A stretch of 59,166 nt of DNA, taken from contig NZ_QJRP01000028.1 in the NCBI RefSeq assembly GCF_003205295.1, positions 1-59,166 on the forward strand, in the 5' to 3' direction. This document shows, in pieces, positions 41,507 to 50,417 of the stretch (within the stretch, counting starts at the first letter, position 1; each line of letters opens with the position of its first letter). The notes below the pieces were generated by a model. The model was not told where the DNA came from. It saw nothing but the letters and a program-made list of their open reading frames with translations, and ran no database searches. The stretch comes from Pseudomonas mosselii. GTDB taxonomy: Bacteria; Pseudomonadota; Gammaproteobacteria; Pseudomonadales; Pseudomonadaceae. Position numbers and translations under genes: made by a program.

Positions 41507-42859
41507 TCAGGCTCCCATCAAGGCCTGGCCGCAGACCCGCAGGGCCTGGCCATTGACCGTGCCCGAGCCCGGCTGGCTGAGCCAGGCGATGGCTTCGGCG
41601 ACGTCCTGCGGCAAGCCGCCCTGGCCCAGCGAACTCAGGCGCCGACCGGCTTCGCGCAGGCCCATGGGCATGGCCGCGGTCATGTGGGTCTCGATGAAGC
41701 CCGGCGCCACGGCGTTGATGCTGGCGCCCTGCTCGGCCAGGCGTGGCCCCCAGGCCTGGGCGAAGCCGATCAGCCCGGCCTTGCTGGCCGCGTAGTTCGA
41801 CTGGCCGCGGTTGCCGGCGATGCCGCTGACCGAAGCGAGCAGGGTAATGCGCGCATCCCTGTGCAGCTTGCCGCCCTCGAACAGCGCCTCGGTCAGCACC
41901 TGGGGCGCCTTGAGGTTGACGGCCAGCACCGCGTCCCAGTACTCCGGGGTCATGTTGGCGAGGGTCTTGTCGCGGGTGATGCCGGCGTTGTGCACGACGA
42001 TATCCAGGCCTTGGGGCAGGGCTTCGAGCAGTTGCGCGGCGGCATCGGCGGCGCAGATGTCCAGCGCCAGGGCGCGGCCGCCCAGGCGTGCGGCGAGGGC
42101 GTCGAGGTCGCGCTGGGCCTGGGGCACGTCGAGCAGTGTCACCTCGGCGCCGTCCCGGGCCAGGGTTTCGGCAATCGCCGCGCCGATGCCCCGGGCGGCG
42201 CCGGTGACCAGCGCGTGACGGCCGGCCAGCGGCCGGGTCCAGTCCTGCACCTGGGCGGCGCAGGGCGCCAGGCGCAGGACCTGGCCGGAAACGAACGCGC
42301 TCTTGGGCGAAAGGAAGAACCGCAGCGCGCCCTCGAGCTGGCTTTCGGCGCCTTCGGCGACATACAGCAGGTTGGCCGTGGCGCCATTACGCAGTTCCTT
42401 GGCCAGCGAGCGGCTGAAGCCTTCAAGGGCCCGCTGGGCGACGCTGGCCTGCGCATCGACCACGGCTTCTGGCGCACGCCCCAGGATCACCACGTGGGCG
42501 CTGGAGGCCAGGCTGCGCAGCAGGGGTTGGAAAAATTCGCGCAACTGCTTGAGGGCATCGCTGTCGGACAGGTGACTGGCATCGAACACCACCGCCTTGA
42601 GCTTCGGCCCGAGACCCGCGACCCAGGCGGGGGCCTCGAGCGCTTCGCTGCCGAAGCCGTAGCAGTCGGCCGTCAGACGCGGGGCGATCGCCGCCACCTG
42701 GCGTGCCAGCGGCCCGCCGCCCAGCACCAGCGCGCCCTCGATGGGGCGCAGGCGTCCGGCCTGCCAGCGCTCCAGCGGCACCGGGCGGGGCAGGCCGAGG
42801 GCGTCGACCAGTTTTCGTCCGAGGGTGGAGTTGGCAAAGCCCAGATAGCGGTCGCTCAT
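41507..42859 (-). CDS. High-molecular-weight 3-oxoacyl-ACP reductase (FabG4-like)
   Basis: 450 residues from ATG 42859; a start ten codons upstream is possible but lacks a ribosome site. The N-terminal half is a degenerate flavodoxin-like Rossmann domain. The C-terminal half is a full SDR: cofactor site VTGAARGIG near residue 217, NAGITRDKTLANM, catalytic Ser in LLASVSGIAGNRG, then YAASK. This two-domain form is known as HMwFabG. It should reduce 3-oxoacyl thioesters with NAD(P)H. It is divergent from the thiolase gene with a 115-bp shared promoter region. Confidence 0.88.
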   Translation of the reverse strand: MSDRYLGFANSTLGRKLVDALGLPRPVPLERWQAGRLRPIEGALVLGGGPLARQVAAIAPRLTADCYGFGSEALEAPAWVAGLGPKLKAVVFDASHLSDSDALKQLREFFQPLLRSLASSAHVVILGRAPEAVVDAQASVAQRALEGFSRSLAKELRNGATANLLYVAEGAESQLEGALRFFLSPKSAFVSGQVLRLAPCAAQVQDWTRPLAGRHALVTGAARGIGAAIAETLARDGAEVTLLDVPQAQRDLDALAARLGGRALALDICAADAAAQLLEALPQGLDIVVHNAGITRDKTLANMTPEYWDAVLAVNLKAPQVLTEALFEGGKLHRDARITLLASVSGIAGNRGQSNYAASKAGLIGFAQAWGPRLAEQGASINAVAPGFIETHMTAAMPMGLREAGRRLSSLGQGGLPQDVAEAIAWLSQPGSGTVNGQALRVCGQALMGA

Positions 42860-42974
42860 GTACGGTTCTCCCTGAAGGCAAGCATGCAAGTGTGGACCAA
42901 GTTTGTGGCAGGGTCGTTCGAATGCGCGAAAAGAACCTAGGCTTAAGGATCAAATTGTTTCAGGAGGAACACGC

Positions 42975-44252
42975 ATGCAGTCAATTCGCCGGGTCGCGAT
43001 CCTGGGGGGCAACCGGATTCCCTTCGCCCGCTCCAACGGCGCCTACGCCAAGGCCAGCAACCAGGCGATGCTCACGGCGGCCCTCGAGGGCCTGGTGGAG
43101 CGTTACCGGCTGCACGGCCTGCGCCTGGGTGAGGTGGCGGCGGGCGCGGTGCTCAAGCATTCGCGTGACATGAACCTGACCCGCGAGTGCGTGCTCGGCT
43201 CGAGGTTGTCGCCGCAGACCCCGGCCTACGACATCCAGCAGGCCTGCGGCACCGGCCTGGAAGCGGCGTTGCTGGTGGCCAACAAGATCGCCCTGGGGCA
43301 GATCGACAGTGGCATCGCTGGGGGCGTCGACACCACCTCGGACGCGCCCATTGCGGTGAGCGAAGGGCTGCGGCAGATCCTGCTGCAGGCCAACCGCGGC
43401 AAGAGCCTCGGCGAGCGTCTCAAGCCCTTTTTGAAACTGCGCCCGGGCCTGCTCAAGCCCGAGTTGCCGCGCAATGGCGAGCCACGCACGGGGCTGTCGA
43501 TGGGCGAGCATTGCGAGCGCATGGCGCAGACCTGGCAGATCGGCCGTGAGGAGCAGGATGAACTGGCCCTGCTCAGCCATCAGCACCTGGCGGCGTCCTA
43601 CCGTGAAGGCTGGCACGACGACCTGCTCACGCCCTACCTTGGCCTGACCCGGGACAACAACTTGCGCGCCGACCTGACCCTGGAGCAGTTGGCCAAGCTA
43701 AAGCCGGTGTTCGAGCGCAGTGGCCTGGGCACGCTCACGCCGGGCAACTCCACGCCGCTGACCGATGGCGCCTCGCTGGTGCTGCTCGGCAGCGAAGCCT
43801 GGGCCGAGGCACAGGGGCTGAAGGTGCAGGCCTACCTGGTGGACGGCGAGGCGGCGGCGGTCGATTTCGTCCACGGCCAGGAGGGCCTGCTGATGGCGCC
43901 GGTGTATGCGGTGCCGCGGCTGCTGGCGCGCAATGGCCTGACCTTGCAGGATTTCGACTTCTACGAGATCCACGAAGCCTTCGCCGCCCAGGTGCTGTGC
44001 ACCCTCAAGGCCTGGGAGGATGCGGACTACTGCCGCACGCGCCTGGGGCTCGAAGGGCCATTGGGGGCGATCGATCGCGCCAGGCTGAACGTGAAGGGCA
44101 GCTCGCTGGCCGCGGGGCATCCGTTCGCGGCGACGGGAGGGCGGATACTGGCGAACATGGCCAAGCTGCTCAGCGAGCGTGGCAAGGGGCGTGGCCTGAT
44201 CTCGATCTGCGCGGCGGGCGGGCAGGGGGTGACGGCGATCGTCGAACGTTAG
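42975..44252 (+). CDS. Acetyl-CoA C-acyltransferase (FadI-type thiolase)
   Basis: 425 residues from ATG 42975, with the strong ribosome site AGGAGG nine bases upstream. Catalytic Cys near residue 91 in QQACGTGLEAALL, and the HEAFAAQ, GHPFAATGGR and second-Cys CAAGGQG blocks are all intact. Thiolases of this type make or cleave 3-ketoacyl-CoA. Divergence from the FabG/MaoC pair and the AraC regulator 48 bp downstream suggest a small fatty-acid or polyketide-like pathway. FadI similarity is by pattern only; substrate length is unknown. Confidence 0.9.
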   Translation: MQSIRRVAILGGNRIPFARSNGAYAKASNQAMLTAALEGLVERYRLHGLRLGEVAAGAVLKHSRDMNLTRECVLGSRLSPQTPAYDIQQACGTGLEAALLVANKIALGQIDSGIAGGVDTTSDAPIAVSEGLRQILLQANRGKSLGERLKPFLKLRPGLLKPELPRNGEPRTGLSMGEHCERMAQTWQIGREEQDELALLSHQHLAASYREGWHDDLLTPYLGLTRDNNLRADLTLEQLAKLKPVFERSGLGTLTPGNSTPLTDGASLVLLGSEAWAEAQGLKVQAYLVDGEAAAVDFVHGQEGLLMAPVYAVPRLLARNGLTLQDFDFYEIHEAFAAQVLCTLKAWEDADYCRTRLGLEGPLGAIDRARLNVKGSSLAAGHPFAATGGRILANMAKLLSERGKGRGLISICAAGGQGVTAIVER

Positions 44253-44300
44253 CCTGCGATGGCTGGTACCCTTGTCCGACCCGAGACACCAGGCCTTAGC

Positions 44301-45077
44301 ATGTCGATCACCGGACCGCGTCCCATCCCTGCCCTGGACCACCTGCCCAGGCCGCTCTACGCCCGTGCCGAGAGCCTGGGAGCCGGGTCCTGGACCACCC
44401 GTCACCAGCATGACTGGGTGCAGTTCTCCTATGCCATCAGTGGCGTGCTCGGCGTCTACACCAGCGACGGCAGCTATTTCGCCCCGCCGCAGTGGGGTGT
44501 GTGGATCCCGGCCGGCACCGAGCACGAAGTGCTGACCTCGATGCAGGCCGAGATGCGCAGCCTGTACGTGCGCCGCGACGCCTGCCCCTGGGCGCTGGGC
44601 GAATGCCGGGTATTGGAAGTCACGCCGCTGGCGCGGGAGCTGATCAAGCAGTTCTGCACCTTCGCGGTGAACTACCCGGAGGGCGACAGTGCCGAGGCGC
44701 GGCTGGTGTCGGTGCTGCTGGACCAGCTGCGTACCCTGCCGCAGGTGGGCTTCTCGCTGCCGTTGCCGCGCCATCCGGGGCTGCTGGCATTGTGCAATGG
44801 GCTGATCGCCGCACCCGACCAAACCCAGACCCTGCAGCAGTGGGCGGTGCAACTCGAGGTGTCGGAAAAGACCCTGATGCGCCTGTTCCAGCGCGAGACG
44901 GGGCTGAGCTTTCGCAACTGGCGCCAGCGCATGCGCCTGCTGTCGTCGCTGGCGCTGCTGGAGGCCGGGGAGAGCGTCACCCAGGCCGCGCTGGGCTGCG
45001 GCTATGACTCGACCTCGGCCTATATCGCCGCGTTCCGCCAACTGTTCGGCGCGACCCCGGGGGAGCTGCGCCTGTAG
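44301..45077 (+). CDS. AraC-family transcriptional regulator with cupin sensor domain
   Basis: 258 residues from ATG 44301; the ATG at 44259, 14 codons upstream in frame, cannot be excluded. An N-terminal cupin-like domain (TTRHQHDWVQFSYAISGVL, GVWIPAGTEHEV) is followed by two helix-turn-helix units: WAVQLEVSEKTLMRLFQRETG and ALGCGYDSTSAYIAAFRQLFG. It probably controls the thiolase gene before it and the divergent genes. Convergent with cueR. Confidence 0.88.
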   Translation: MSITGPRPIPALDHLPRPLYARAESLGAGSWTTRHQHDWVQFSYAISGVLGVYTSDGSYFAPPQWGVWIPAGTEHEVLTSMQAEMRSLYVRRDACPWALGECRVLEVTPLARELIKQFCTFAVNYPEGDSAEARLVSVLLDQLRTLPQVGFSLPLPRHPGLLALCNGLIAAPDQTQTLQQWAVQLEVSEKTLMRLFQRETGLSFRNWRQRMRLLSSLALLEAGESVTQAALGCGYDSTSAYIAAFRQLFGATPGELRL

Positions 45078-45095
45078 CTGGGGCGCCGAAGGCGT

Positions 45096-45500
45096 TCAAT
45101 GGCAGCATCCGCTGCCATTGGCCAGGTCCTTGAGAATCGGACAGTCCGGCCGGTCATCGCCCTGGCAGTGGGCCACCAGCTCGCCGAGGGTGTCGCGCAG
45201 GCTCACCAGTTCCTCGATGCGCTTGTTAAGCGCCTCGATATGCTGCATGGCCAGGGCCTTCACGTCGGCGCTGGCGCGCTGGCGGTCCTGCCACAGGGTC
45301 AGCAGCCTGGCGACTTCCTCCAGGGAAAAGCCCAGGTCGCGCGAGCGCTTGATGAATGCCAGGCTGTGCAGGTCCTCCTGCTGGTACAGCCGGTAGCCGC
45401 TTTCGCTGCGCGTGGCGGGGCGCAGCAGGCCGATGGACTCGTAGTAGCGGATCATCTTGGCGCTGAGCCCGCTGCGGCGGGCGGCCTGGCCGATATTCAT
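45096..45500 (-). CDS. cueR: Copper-responsive MerR-family regulator CueR
   Basis: 134 residues from ATG 45500. It has an N-terminal MerR helix-turn-helix (IGQAARRSGLSAKMIRYYESIGLL) and a dimer helix. Its metal loop has C112 and C120 (HCQGDDRPDCPIL), the exact Cys spacing of CueR, plus an extra CC near the end. It should activate the copA and copZ promoters when bound to Cu(I). It overlaps the copA stop by 4 bp (ATGA), so its level follows copA expression. Confidence 0.94.
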   Translation of the reverse strand: MNIGQAARRSGLSAKMIRYYESIGLLRPATRSESGYRLYQQEDLHSLAFIKRSRDLGFSLEEVARLLTLWQDRQRASADVKALAMQHIEALNKRIEELVSLRDTLGELVAHCQGDDRPDCPILKDLANGSGCCH

Positions 45501-47896
45501 GGGGCCTCCTGGTCGATGGCGGTGGGTTTCCAGGTCTTCAGCCACAGGGCGTTGCTCACCACGCTGACACTGGACAGCGCCATGGCGGCACCGGCCAGCA
45601 CCGGGTTGAGGTAGCCCAGCGCGGCCAGGGGGATGCCGATCAGGTTGTAGATGAATGCCCAGAACAGGTTCTGGCGGATCTTCGCGTAGGTCTTGCGGCT
45701 GATCTCCAGGGCGGCGGGCACCAGGCGCGGATCGCCGCGCATCAGGGTGATGCCGGCCGCCTGCATGGCCACGTCGGTGCCGCCGCCCATGGCAATGCCG
45801 ATGTCGGCGGCCGCCAGCGCCGGGGCATCGTTGATGCCGTCGCCGACCATGGCCACCACGCCCTGCTGCTTGAGCGCGGCCACGGTGGCGGCCTTGTCCG
45901 CCGGCAGCACTTCGGCGTGCACGTCGTCGATGCCGAGGGCCTCGGCAACCACCTTGGCGCTGCCGCGGTTGTCGCCGGTCAGCAGGTGGCTGCTGATGTG
46001 GCGCGCATGCAAGGCGGCGATGGCCTGGTCGGCGCCGGGCTTGAGGCTGTCGCCAAAGGCGAACAGGCCCAGCACGCGGGGTTGGTTGCCGAGTTCGATC
46101 AGCCAGGACAAGGTACGGCCCTCGGCCTCCCAGGCCTGGGCGCTGGCAGCCAGCTCGCCCGGCACCAGTCGGCTCTCGTCGAGCAAGCGGCGGTTGCCCA
46201 GGGCCAGCTCGCGGCCGTCCACCTGGCCGGCGATGCCACGGCCGGTGAGGGACTGGCTGTCGGCCACTTGTGGTACATCAAGATGGCGTTCGGCGCAGGC
46301 GTCGAGCACCGCCTTGGCCAACGGGTGCTCGCTGCCGCGTTGCAGGGCGCCGGCCAGGCGCAGCAGTTCGTTGTCATCGCCACTGCTGGCCTGTTGGTGG
46401 ACGATGCGCGGGCTGCCGGAGGTGAGGGTGCCGGTCTTGTCGAACACCACGCGGTTGACTGCATGGGCGCGCTCCAGCGCTTCGGCGTCCTTGATCAGGA
46501 TGCCGTGGCGGGCGGCGACGCCGGTGCCGGCCATGATCGCGGCGGGCGTGGCCAGGCCCAGGGCGCAGGGGCAGGCGATCACCAGCACGGCGACGGCGTT
46601 GATCAGCGCTGTTTCCAGCGGTGCGCCGGCCAGCCACCAGCCGACCAGGGTGATCAGGGCCAGCACCAGTACCGCGGGGACGAACACCTGGCTGACCCGG
46701 TCGACCAGCTTCTGGATTGGCGCCTTGGCCGCCTGGGCGTCCTCGACCAGGCGGATGATGCGGGCGAGCACGGTCTCGGTGCCCAGCGCCAGGGTCTTCA
46801 CCAGCAGGCGGCCCTCGCCGTTGATGGCGCCACCGGTTACCGCGTCGCCGGGCTGCTTGGGCACCGGCAGGCTTTCGCCACTGATCAGGGCCTCATCGGC
46901 ATGGCTGCTGCCTTCGAGCACCTGGCCATCGACCGGGAAGCGCTCGCCGGGCTTGACCAGCACAACATCGTCGAGGCGCAGTTGGCTGATGGCAACGTCT
47001 TCCTCACGCCCGTCGATCACCCGCACGGCGCGTTCCGGGCGCAGGGCTTCCAGTGCCCGGATGGCGCTGGCGGTCTGGCGCTTGGCGCGGCTTTCCAGGT
47101 ACTTGCCCAGCAGCACCAGGGCGATCACCACCGCCGAGGCTTCGAAGTACAGGTGCGGCTCCATGCCAGCGTGGGCATTGGCCCATTGGTACAGGCTCAG
47201 GCCGTAGCCGGCGCTGGTGCCCAGGGCGACCAGCAGGTCCATGTTGCCGGCACCGGCGCGCACGGCCTTCCAGGCAGCGACATAGAAGCGCGCGCCAAGG
47301 ATGAACTGCACCGGTGTGGCCAGCAGGAACTGCGCCCAGGCCGGCAGCATCCAGTGCAGGCCGAAGGGCTGCACCAGCATCGGCAGCACCAGTGGCAGGG
47401 CCAGCAGCAGGGCGGCGCCGACCGCCAGGCGTTCGTTGCGCAGGCGGCGTCGGGCCTGGGCCTGGTCATCGTGGGGAGTACGCGGCAGGGTGGCGCTGTA
47501 GCCGGCCTTCTCGACCGCGGCGATCAGCGCGCCGTCGTCGACGCCCTCGAGCACTTCGAGGTGGGCGCGTTCGCTGGCCAGGTTGACGCTGACCTGCTCG
47601 ACCCCCGGCAGCTTGCCGAGGGCGCGCTCGACCCGGCCGGCGCAGCTGGCGCAGGTCATGCCGCCGATCTGCAGTTCGAGGATGCGGGTGGGGACGCTGT
47701 AGCCGGCGTCGCGCACCGCGTCGACCAGCGCTGGCAGGCTGTCTGCCGGGGCCTGGACCCGGGCCTGCTCGGTGGCGAGGTTGACGCTGACGTGTTCGGT
47801 ACCGGTGACCTTGCGCAGGGCGCGTTCGACCCGACCTGCGCAGCTGGCGCAGGTCATGCCGCCGATCGGCAGGTCGAAGGTGGTGGATGCGGGCAT
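45497..47896 (-). CDS. copA: Cu(I)-exporting P1B-type ATPase CopA
   Basis: 799 residues. Two N-terminal heavy-metal-associated domains, each with GGMTCASC (Cys16/Cys19 in the first). The membrane metal site is ACPCALGLATPAA near residue 442, the phosphorylation site DKTGTLT has Asp486, and the ATP-binding and hinge region contains GDGINDAPALAAADIGIAM. It exports Cu(I) to the periplasm. Its promoter is the CueR-type site at 47924-47954. cueR follows with a 4-bp overlap. Confidence 0.96.
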   Translation of the reverse strand: MPASTTFDLPIGGMTCASCAGRVERALRKVTGTEHVSVNLATEQARVQAPADSLPALVDAVRDAGYSVPTRILELQIGGMTCASCAGRVERALGKLPGVEQVSVNLASERAHLEVLEGVDDGALIAAVEKAGYSATLPRTPHDDQAQARRRLRNERLAVGAALLLALPLVLPMLVQPFGLHWMLPAWAQFLLATPVQFILGARFYVAAWKAVRAGAGNMDLLVALGTSAGYGLSLYQWANAHAGMEPHLYFEASAVVIALVLLGKYLESRAKRQTASAIRALEALRPERAVRVIDGREEDVAISQLRLDDVVLVKPGERFPVDGQVLEGSSHADEALISGESLPVPKQPGDAVTGGAINGEGRLLVKTLALGTETVLARIIRLVEDAQAAKAPIQKLVDRVSQVFVPAVLVLALITLVGWWLAGAPLETALINAVAVLVIACPCALGLATPAAIMAGTGVAARHGILIKDAEALERAHAVNRVVFDKTGTLTSGSPRIVHQQASSGDDNELLRLAGALQRGSEHPLAKAVLDACAERHLDVPQVADSQSLTGRGIAGQVDGRELALGNRRLLDESRLVPGELAASAQAWEAEGRTLSWLIELGNQPRVLGLFAFGDSLKPGADQAIAALHARHISSHLLTGDNRGSAKVVAEALGIDDVHAEVLPADKAATVAALKQQGVVAMVGDGINDAPALAAADIGIAMGGGTDVAMQAAGITLMRGDPRLVPAALEISRKTYAKIRQNLFWAFIYNLIGIPLAALGYLNPVLAGAAMALSSVSVVSNALWLKTWKPTAIDQEAP

Positions 47897-47923
47897 GGCT
47901 CTCTCCTCCGTGGACAGGCCTCC

Positions 47924-47954
47924 AGCATCAACCTTGCCATGCGGGCAAGGTCAA
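47924..47954 (-). promoter_or_regulatory. CueR-type promoter of copA with 19-bp spacer
   Basis: On the minus strand TTGACC (-35) and GATGCT (-10) are separated by 19 bp. The spacer region holds the perfect dyad ACCTTGCC-CGCAT-GGCAAGGT (47931-47951). A long spacer with a CCTTGCC/GGCAAGG dyad is the hallmark of CueR targets. The -35 overlaps the stop codon of the gene at 47951-48337. Confidence 0.9.
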
Positions 47955-48337
47955 TAGCCCAGGCCGGCTCTCTTGAGCACCAGGCCATTTTGCCCCATGG
48001 CAATCCGGTATTTGTTGATCTGGCCCGCCTGCAGGGTCAGGCGCGTGCTGCGTTGGTCCTCGATGCCGGCTGCGCAGCCGGGTACCTGCCCGGGCAGCAG
48101 ACGCAGGCGCACATCGACGGGGCCCGGCGGCAGGTTGAACGAGGTCGCCTGCTCCTGGAACAGGCGGCCGGACAACTGGTCGTTGAGATAGATGCCGATC
48201 TCGCAGCTGGTGGCCACTTCCAGGCGTTCCCGGGAAATGATCAGCACGCTGTAGTCCGAATTGCCCTCGGCGCTGGCCGGTGGCACGACGGCTAGCGCGC
48301 CCAGCAATCCGACGAGGCCCAATGCTGCCCTGATCAT
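47951..48337 (-). CDS. Small exported protein between copA and copZ, function unknown
   Basis: 128 residues from ATG 48337; the frame is open upstream across the copZ promoter but has no signal peptide there. Signal peptide ends near PPASA. The mature part has two Cys (TSCEIGIYL and VPGCAAGIED) that could form a disulfide, and a beta-rich pattern ending RLTLQAGQINKYRIAM. I do not recognise a named family. Its setting between two CueR promoters suggests an envelope role in copper stress, which is inference only; it has no Met/His-rich copper motif. Confidence 0.75.
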   Translation of the reverse strand: MIRAALGLVGLLGALAVVPPASAEGNSDYSVLIISRERLEVATSCEIGIYLNDQLSGRLFQEQATSFNLPPGPVDVRLRLLPGQVPGCAAGIEDQRSTRLTLQAGQINKYRIAMGQNGLVLKRAGLGY

Positions 48338-48424
48338 GAAAAATCTCCTGCTTGCCAAAATCGTCAAAGGCGCAGCTTGGCCGAGCCGCGCGCGGATTTC
48401 CAGCCCGGCCGTTTTCCTCGGAAC

Positions 48425-48455
48425 TTGACCTTGCCCCGATGGCAAGGCTGAGACT
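48425..48455 (+). promoter_or_regulatory. CueR-type promoter of copZ
   Basis: TTGACC at 48425 is followed by the dyad CCTTGCC-CCGAT-GGCAAGG (48429-48447) and, after a 19-bp spacer, GAGACT at 48450. It is the same layout as the copA promoter. Confidence 0.88.
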
Positions 48456-48483
48456 GGGCAAAACCCACAAGGAGGCAACCTCG

Positions 48484-48681
48484 ATGCAAGTGTTCAATGT
48501 GCAAGGCATGACCTGTGGCCATTGCGTGAAGGGCGTGACCCGGGCGGTGCAGGAGCAGGATGCGGCGGCGCGGGTGGAAGTGGACCTGGCGGCGCGCCAG
48601 GTGCGGGTGGAAAGTGCCCTGGCGACGGATCAGATCCTGGCGGCGATTCGTGAAGAGGGGTATCAGGCCGAGGTGGCCTGA
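48484..48681 (+). CDS. copZ: Copper chaperone CopZ
   Basis: 65 residues from ATG 48484, with AAGGAGG upstream. It is a single heavy-metal-associated domain: MQVFNVQGMTCGHCVKGVTRAV, with the Cu(I)-binding Cys pair in MTCGHC. It should carry Cu(I) in the cytoplasm to CopA and CueR. Divergent from the small exported protein; both lie in the copper module. Confidence 0.94.
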   Translation: MQVFNVQGMTCGHCVKGVTRAVQEQDAAARVEVDLAARQVRVESALATDQILAAIREEGYQAEVA

Positions 48682-48694
48682 TCGGCCAAGCTAC

Positions 48695-48783
48695 CGTGGG
48701 AGCGGGCTTGCCCCGCGATTGCGCCAGGACAGGCAATGATGCTGGCCTGGTTGGCCTCATCGCGGGGCAAGCCCGCTCCCACG
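48695..48783. repeat. REP palindrome pair, GGAGCGGGC type
   Basis: CGTGGGAGCGGGCTTGCCCC and its inverted copy face each other around a 45-bp spacer, directly after copZ. It may also serve as its transcript 3' end. Confidence 0.86.
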
Positions 48784-48918
48784 CCGATTCTGCTGTATTC
48801 CTGTTCGCCGACTGTTTTCCTACAGGACACCCAGGATCAATTATTACAAAGGTTTTCAACGCCCACTGATCCAGTGCAGGTAGACTAGCGGACTTGCTTA
48901 GCCTGCTATGGATTCTCC

Positions 48919-50100
48919 ATGAACCTGCGAACCTTGCTGATTCTCGGCGCCCTCAGTGCGTTCGGGCCTCTGGCGATCGACTTCTATCTGCCGGCCTTCC
49001 CGGCCATGGCGCATGCCTTCGGCACCGACGAAAAGCATGTGCAGGCCACCCTGGCCGCCTACTTCCTCGGCCTGTCCCTGGGCCAGCTCGCCTACGGGCC
49101 GGTGGCCGACCGTTTCGGCCGGCGCCTGCCGCTGCTGTTCGGGGTCGGCCTGTTCACCGTGGCGTCGCTGGCCTGCGCCTACGCCCCCAATCTCGACAGC
49201 CTGATCCTGGCGCGTTTCGTCCAGGCCCTGGGTGGCTGCGCGGGGATGGTGTTGTCGCGGGCGATCGTCAGCGACAAGTGCGACGCGGTGGCCTCGGCCA
49301 AGGTGTTCTCGCAGCTGATGCTAGTGATGGGCCTGGCGCCGATCCTCGCACCGATGCTCGGTGGCGTGCTGGTCAACGTGGCCGGCTGGCAGTCGATCTT
49401 CCTGGCCCTTGGCCTGTTCAGCGCGGCGTGCCTGGTGGCCGTCGGCCTGGGTCTTCCGGAGAGCCTGCCGGCCCATATTCCACGCCAGCCGCTGTCGGGC
49501 GCGCTGCGCCAGTACCTGAGCCTGTTCGGCGACCGGGTGTTCGTCGGCCATGCGCTGACCGGCGGTATCGCCATCGCCGGGATGTTCGCCTACATCGCCG
49601 GTTCGCCGTTCGTATTCATCAAACTCTACGGCGTGCCGCCCGAGCACTACGGCTGGCTGTTCGGCACCAACGCCGCCGGCTTCATCCTGATGGCCCAGGT
49701 CAACGCGCGGCTGCTGGCCAAGCGCGGTCCGGCGTTCCTGCTGGCGCGAGCGGTGTGGTTGTACCTGGTGGCGGCGCTGGCGCTGCTGGTGGTCGCGGCG
49801 TTGCGCCCGCAACAGCTCTGGCCATTACTGGTGCCGCTGTTCGTGTGCATAGCCAGCCTCGGCTGCATCATCCCCAACGCCTCGGCCTGCGCCATGAGCG
49901 GGCAAGGAACGCGGGCGGGCAGTGCCTCGGCCTTGATGGGCTGCCTGCAGTTCAGCGTCGCGGCGGGCGCGGCGGCGCTGGTCGGGGTGCTGCACGACGG
50001 CAGCGCGGTGCCCATGGCGCTGGTGATCAGCCTGTGCGGCGCGCTGGTGGTCAGTGTCGCAATGCTGACCCGGCGCCTGCAGGCCAGCCGGCCTGCGTGA
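48919..50100 (+). CDS. Bcr/CflA-family MFS drug efflux transporter
   Basis: 393 residues with 12 predicted membrane helices. The opening LSAFGPLAIDFYLPAFPAMA and the loop GQLAYGPVADRFGRRLPLLFG are typical of the Bcr/CflA subfamily, and RFVQALGGCAGMVLSRAIVSD is its motif in helix 4-5. It should be an inner-membrane proton antiporter for small drugs such as bicyclomycin or chloramphenicol; substrate is not predictable. A small gene on the opposite strand overlaps its last 50 bases. Confidence 0.9.
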   Translation: MNLRTLLILGALSAFGPLAIDFYLPAFPAMAHAFGTDEKHVQATLAAYFLGLSLGQLAYGPVADRFGRRLPLLFGVGLFTVASLACAYAPNLDSLILARFVQALGGCAGMVLSRAIVSDKCDAVASAKVFSQLMLVMGLAPILAPMLGGVLVNVAGWQSIFLALGLFSAACLVAVGLGLPESLPAHIPRQPLSGALRQYLSLFGDRVFVGHALTGGIAIAGMFAYIAGSPFVFIKLYGVPPEHYGWLFGTNAAGFILMAQVNARLLAKRGPAFLLARAVWLYLVAALALLVVAALRPQQLWPLLVPLFVCIASLGCIIPNASACAMSGQGTRAGSASALMGCLQFSVAAGAAALVGVLHDGSAVPMALVISLCGALVVSVAMLTRRLQASRPA

Positions 50101-50248
50101 GCGGGTGGGGCGCGTTGAGACGCGCCTCGAGCAGGGCGACGAACGACCGCGCCTCGGCTTCGCTACGGAAACTCACCACATGCTGGTCGAGCTGGACCTG
50201 CCAAGGGCAGGCGGGATTCCGGTTCGACGCACTGACGACAATCTTCAT
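50051..50248 (-). CDS. Small unknown protein, antisense-overlapping the efflux gene's end
   Basis: 65 residues from ATG 50248, with GGAGGTGG upstream, which is a good ribosome site. Not a family I can name. The pattern MKIVVSASNRNPACPWQVQLDQHVVSFRSEAEA is a compact alpha/beta fold with one Cys and no signal peptide. Coding evidence is the ribosome site and protein-like composition; the last third overlaps the MFS gene in antisense and may be an extension of the core. Confidence 0.55.
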   Translation of the reverse strand: MKIVVSASNRNPACPWQVQLDQHVVSFRSEAEARSFVALLEARLNAPHPLTQAGWPAGAGSALRH

Positions 50249-50417
50249 CGCGATCCACCTCCAGTGAGCGGGAGTGGATCTAGTGTAGCGCTGGGCCCTG
50301 CCTGCGCCATGACCAGGATCAGTACCCTGACTGACGGTCATGACGGTCTGAAGTAGGGAGACCTTCTGTTTTGCAAGGTGGAAATTTTCCCCCTCCTCGT
50401 CGGACATATCGAGCCCC

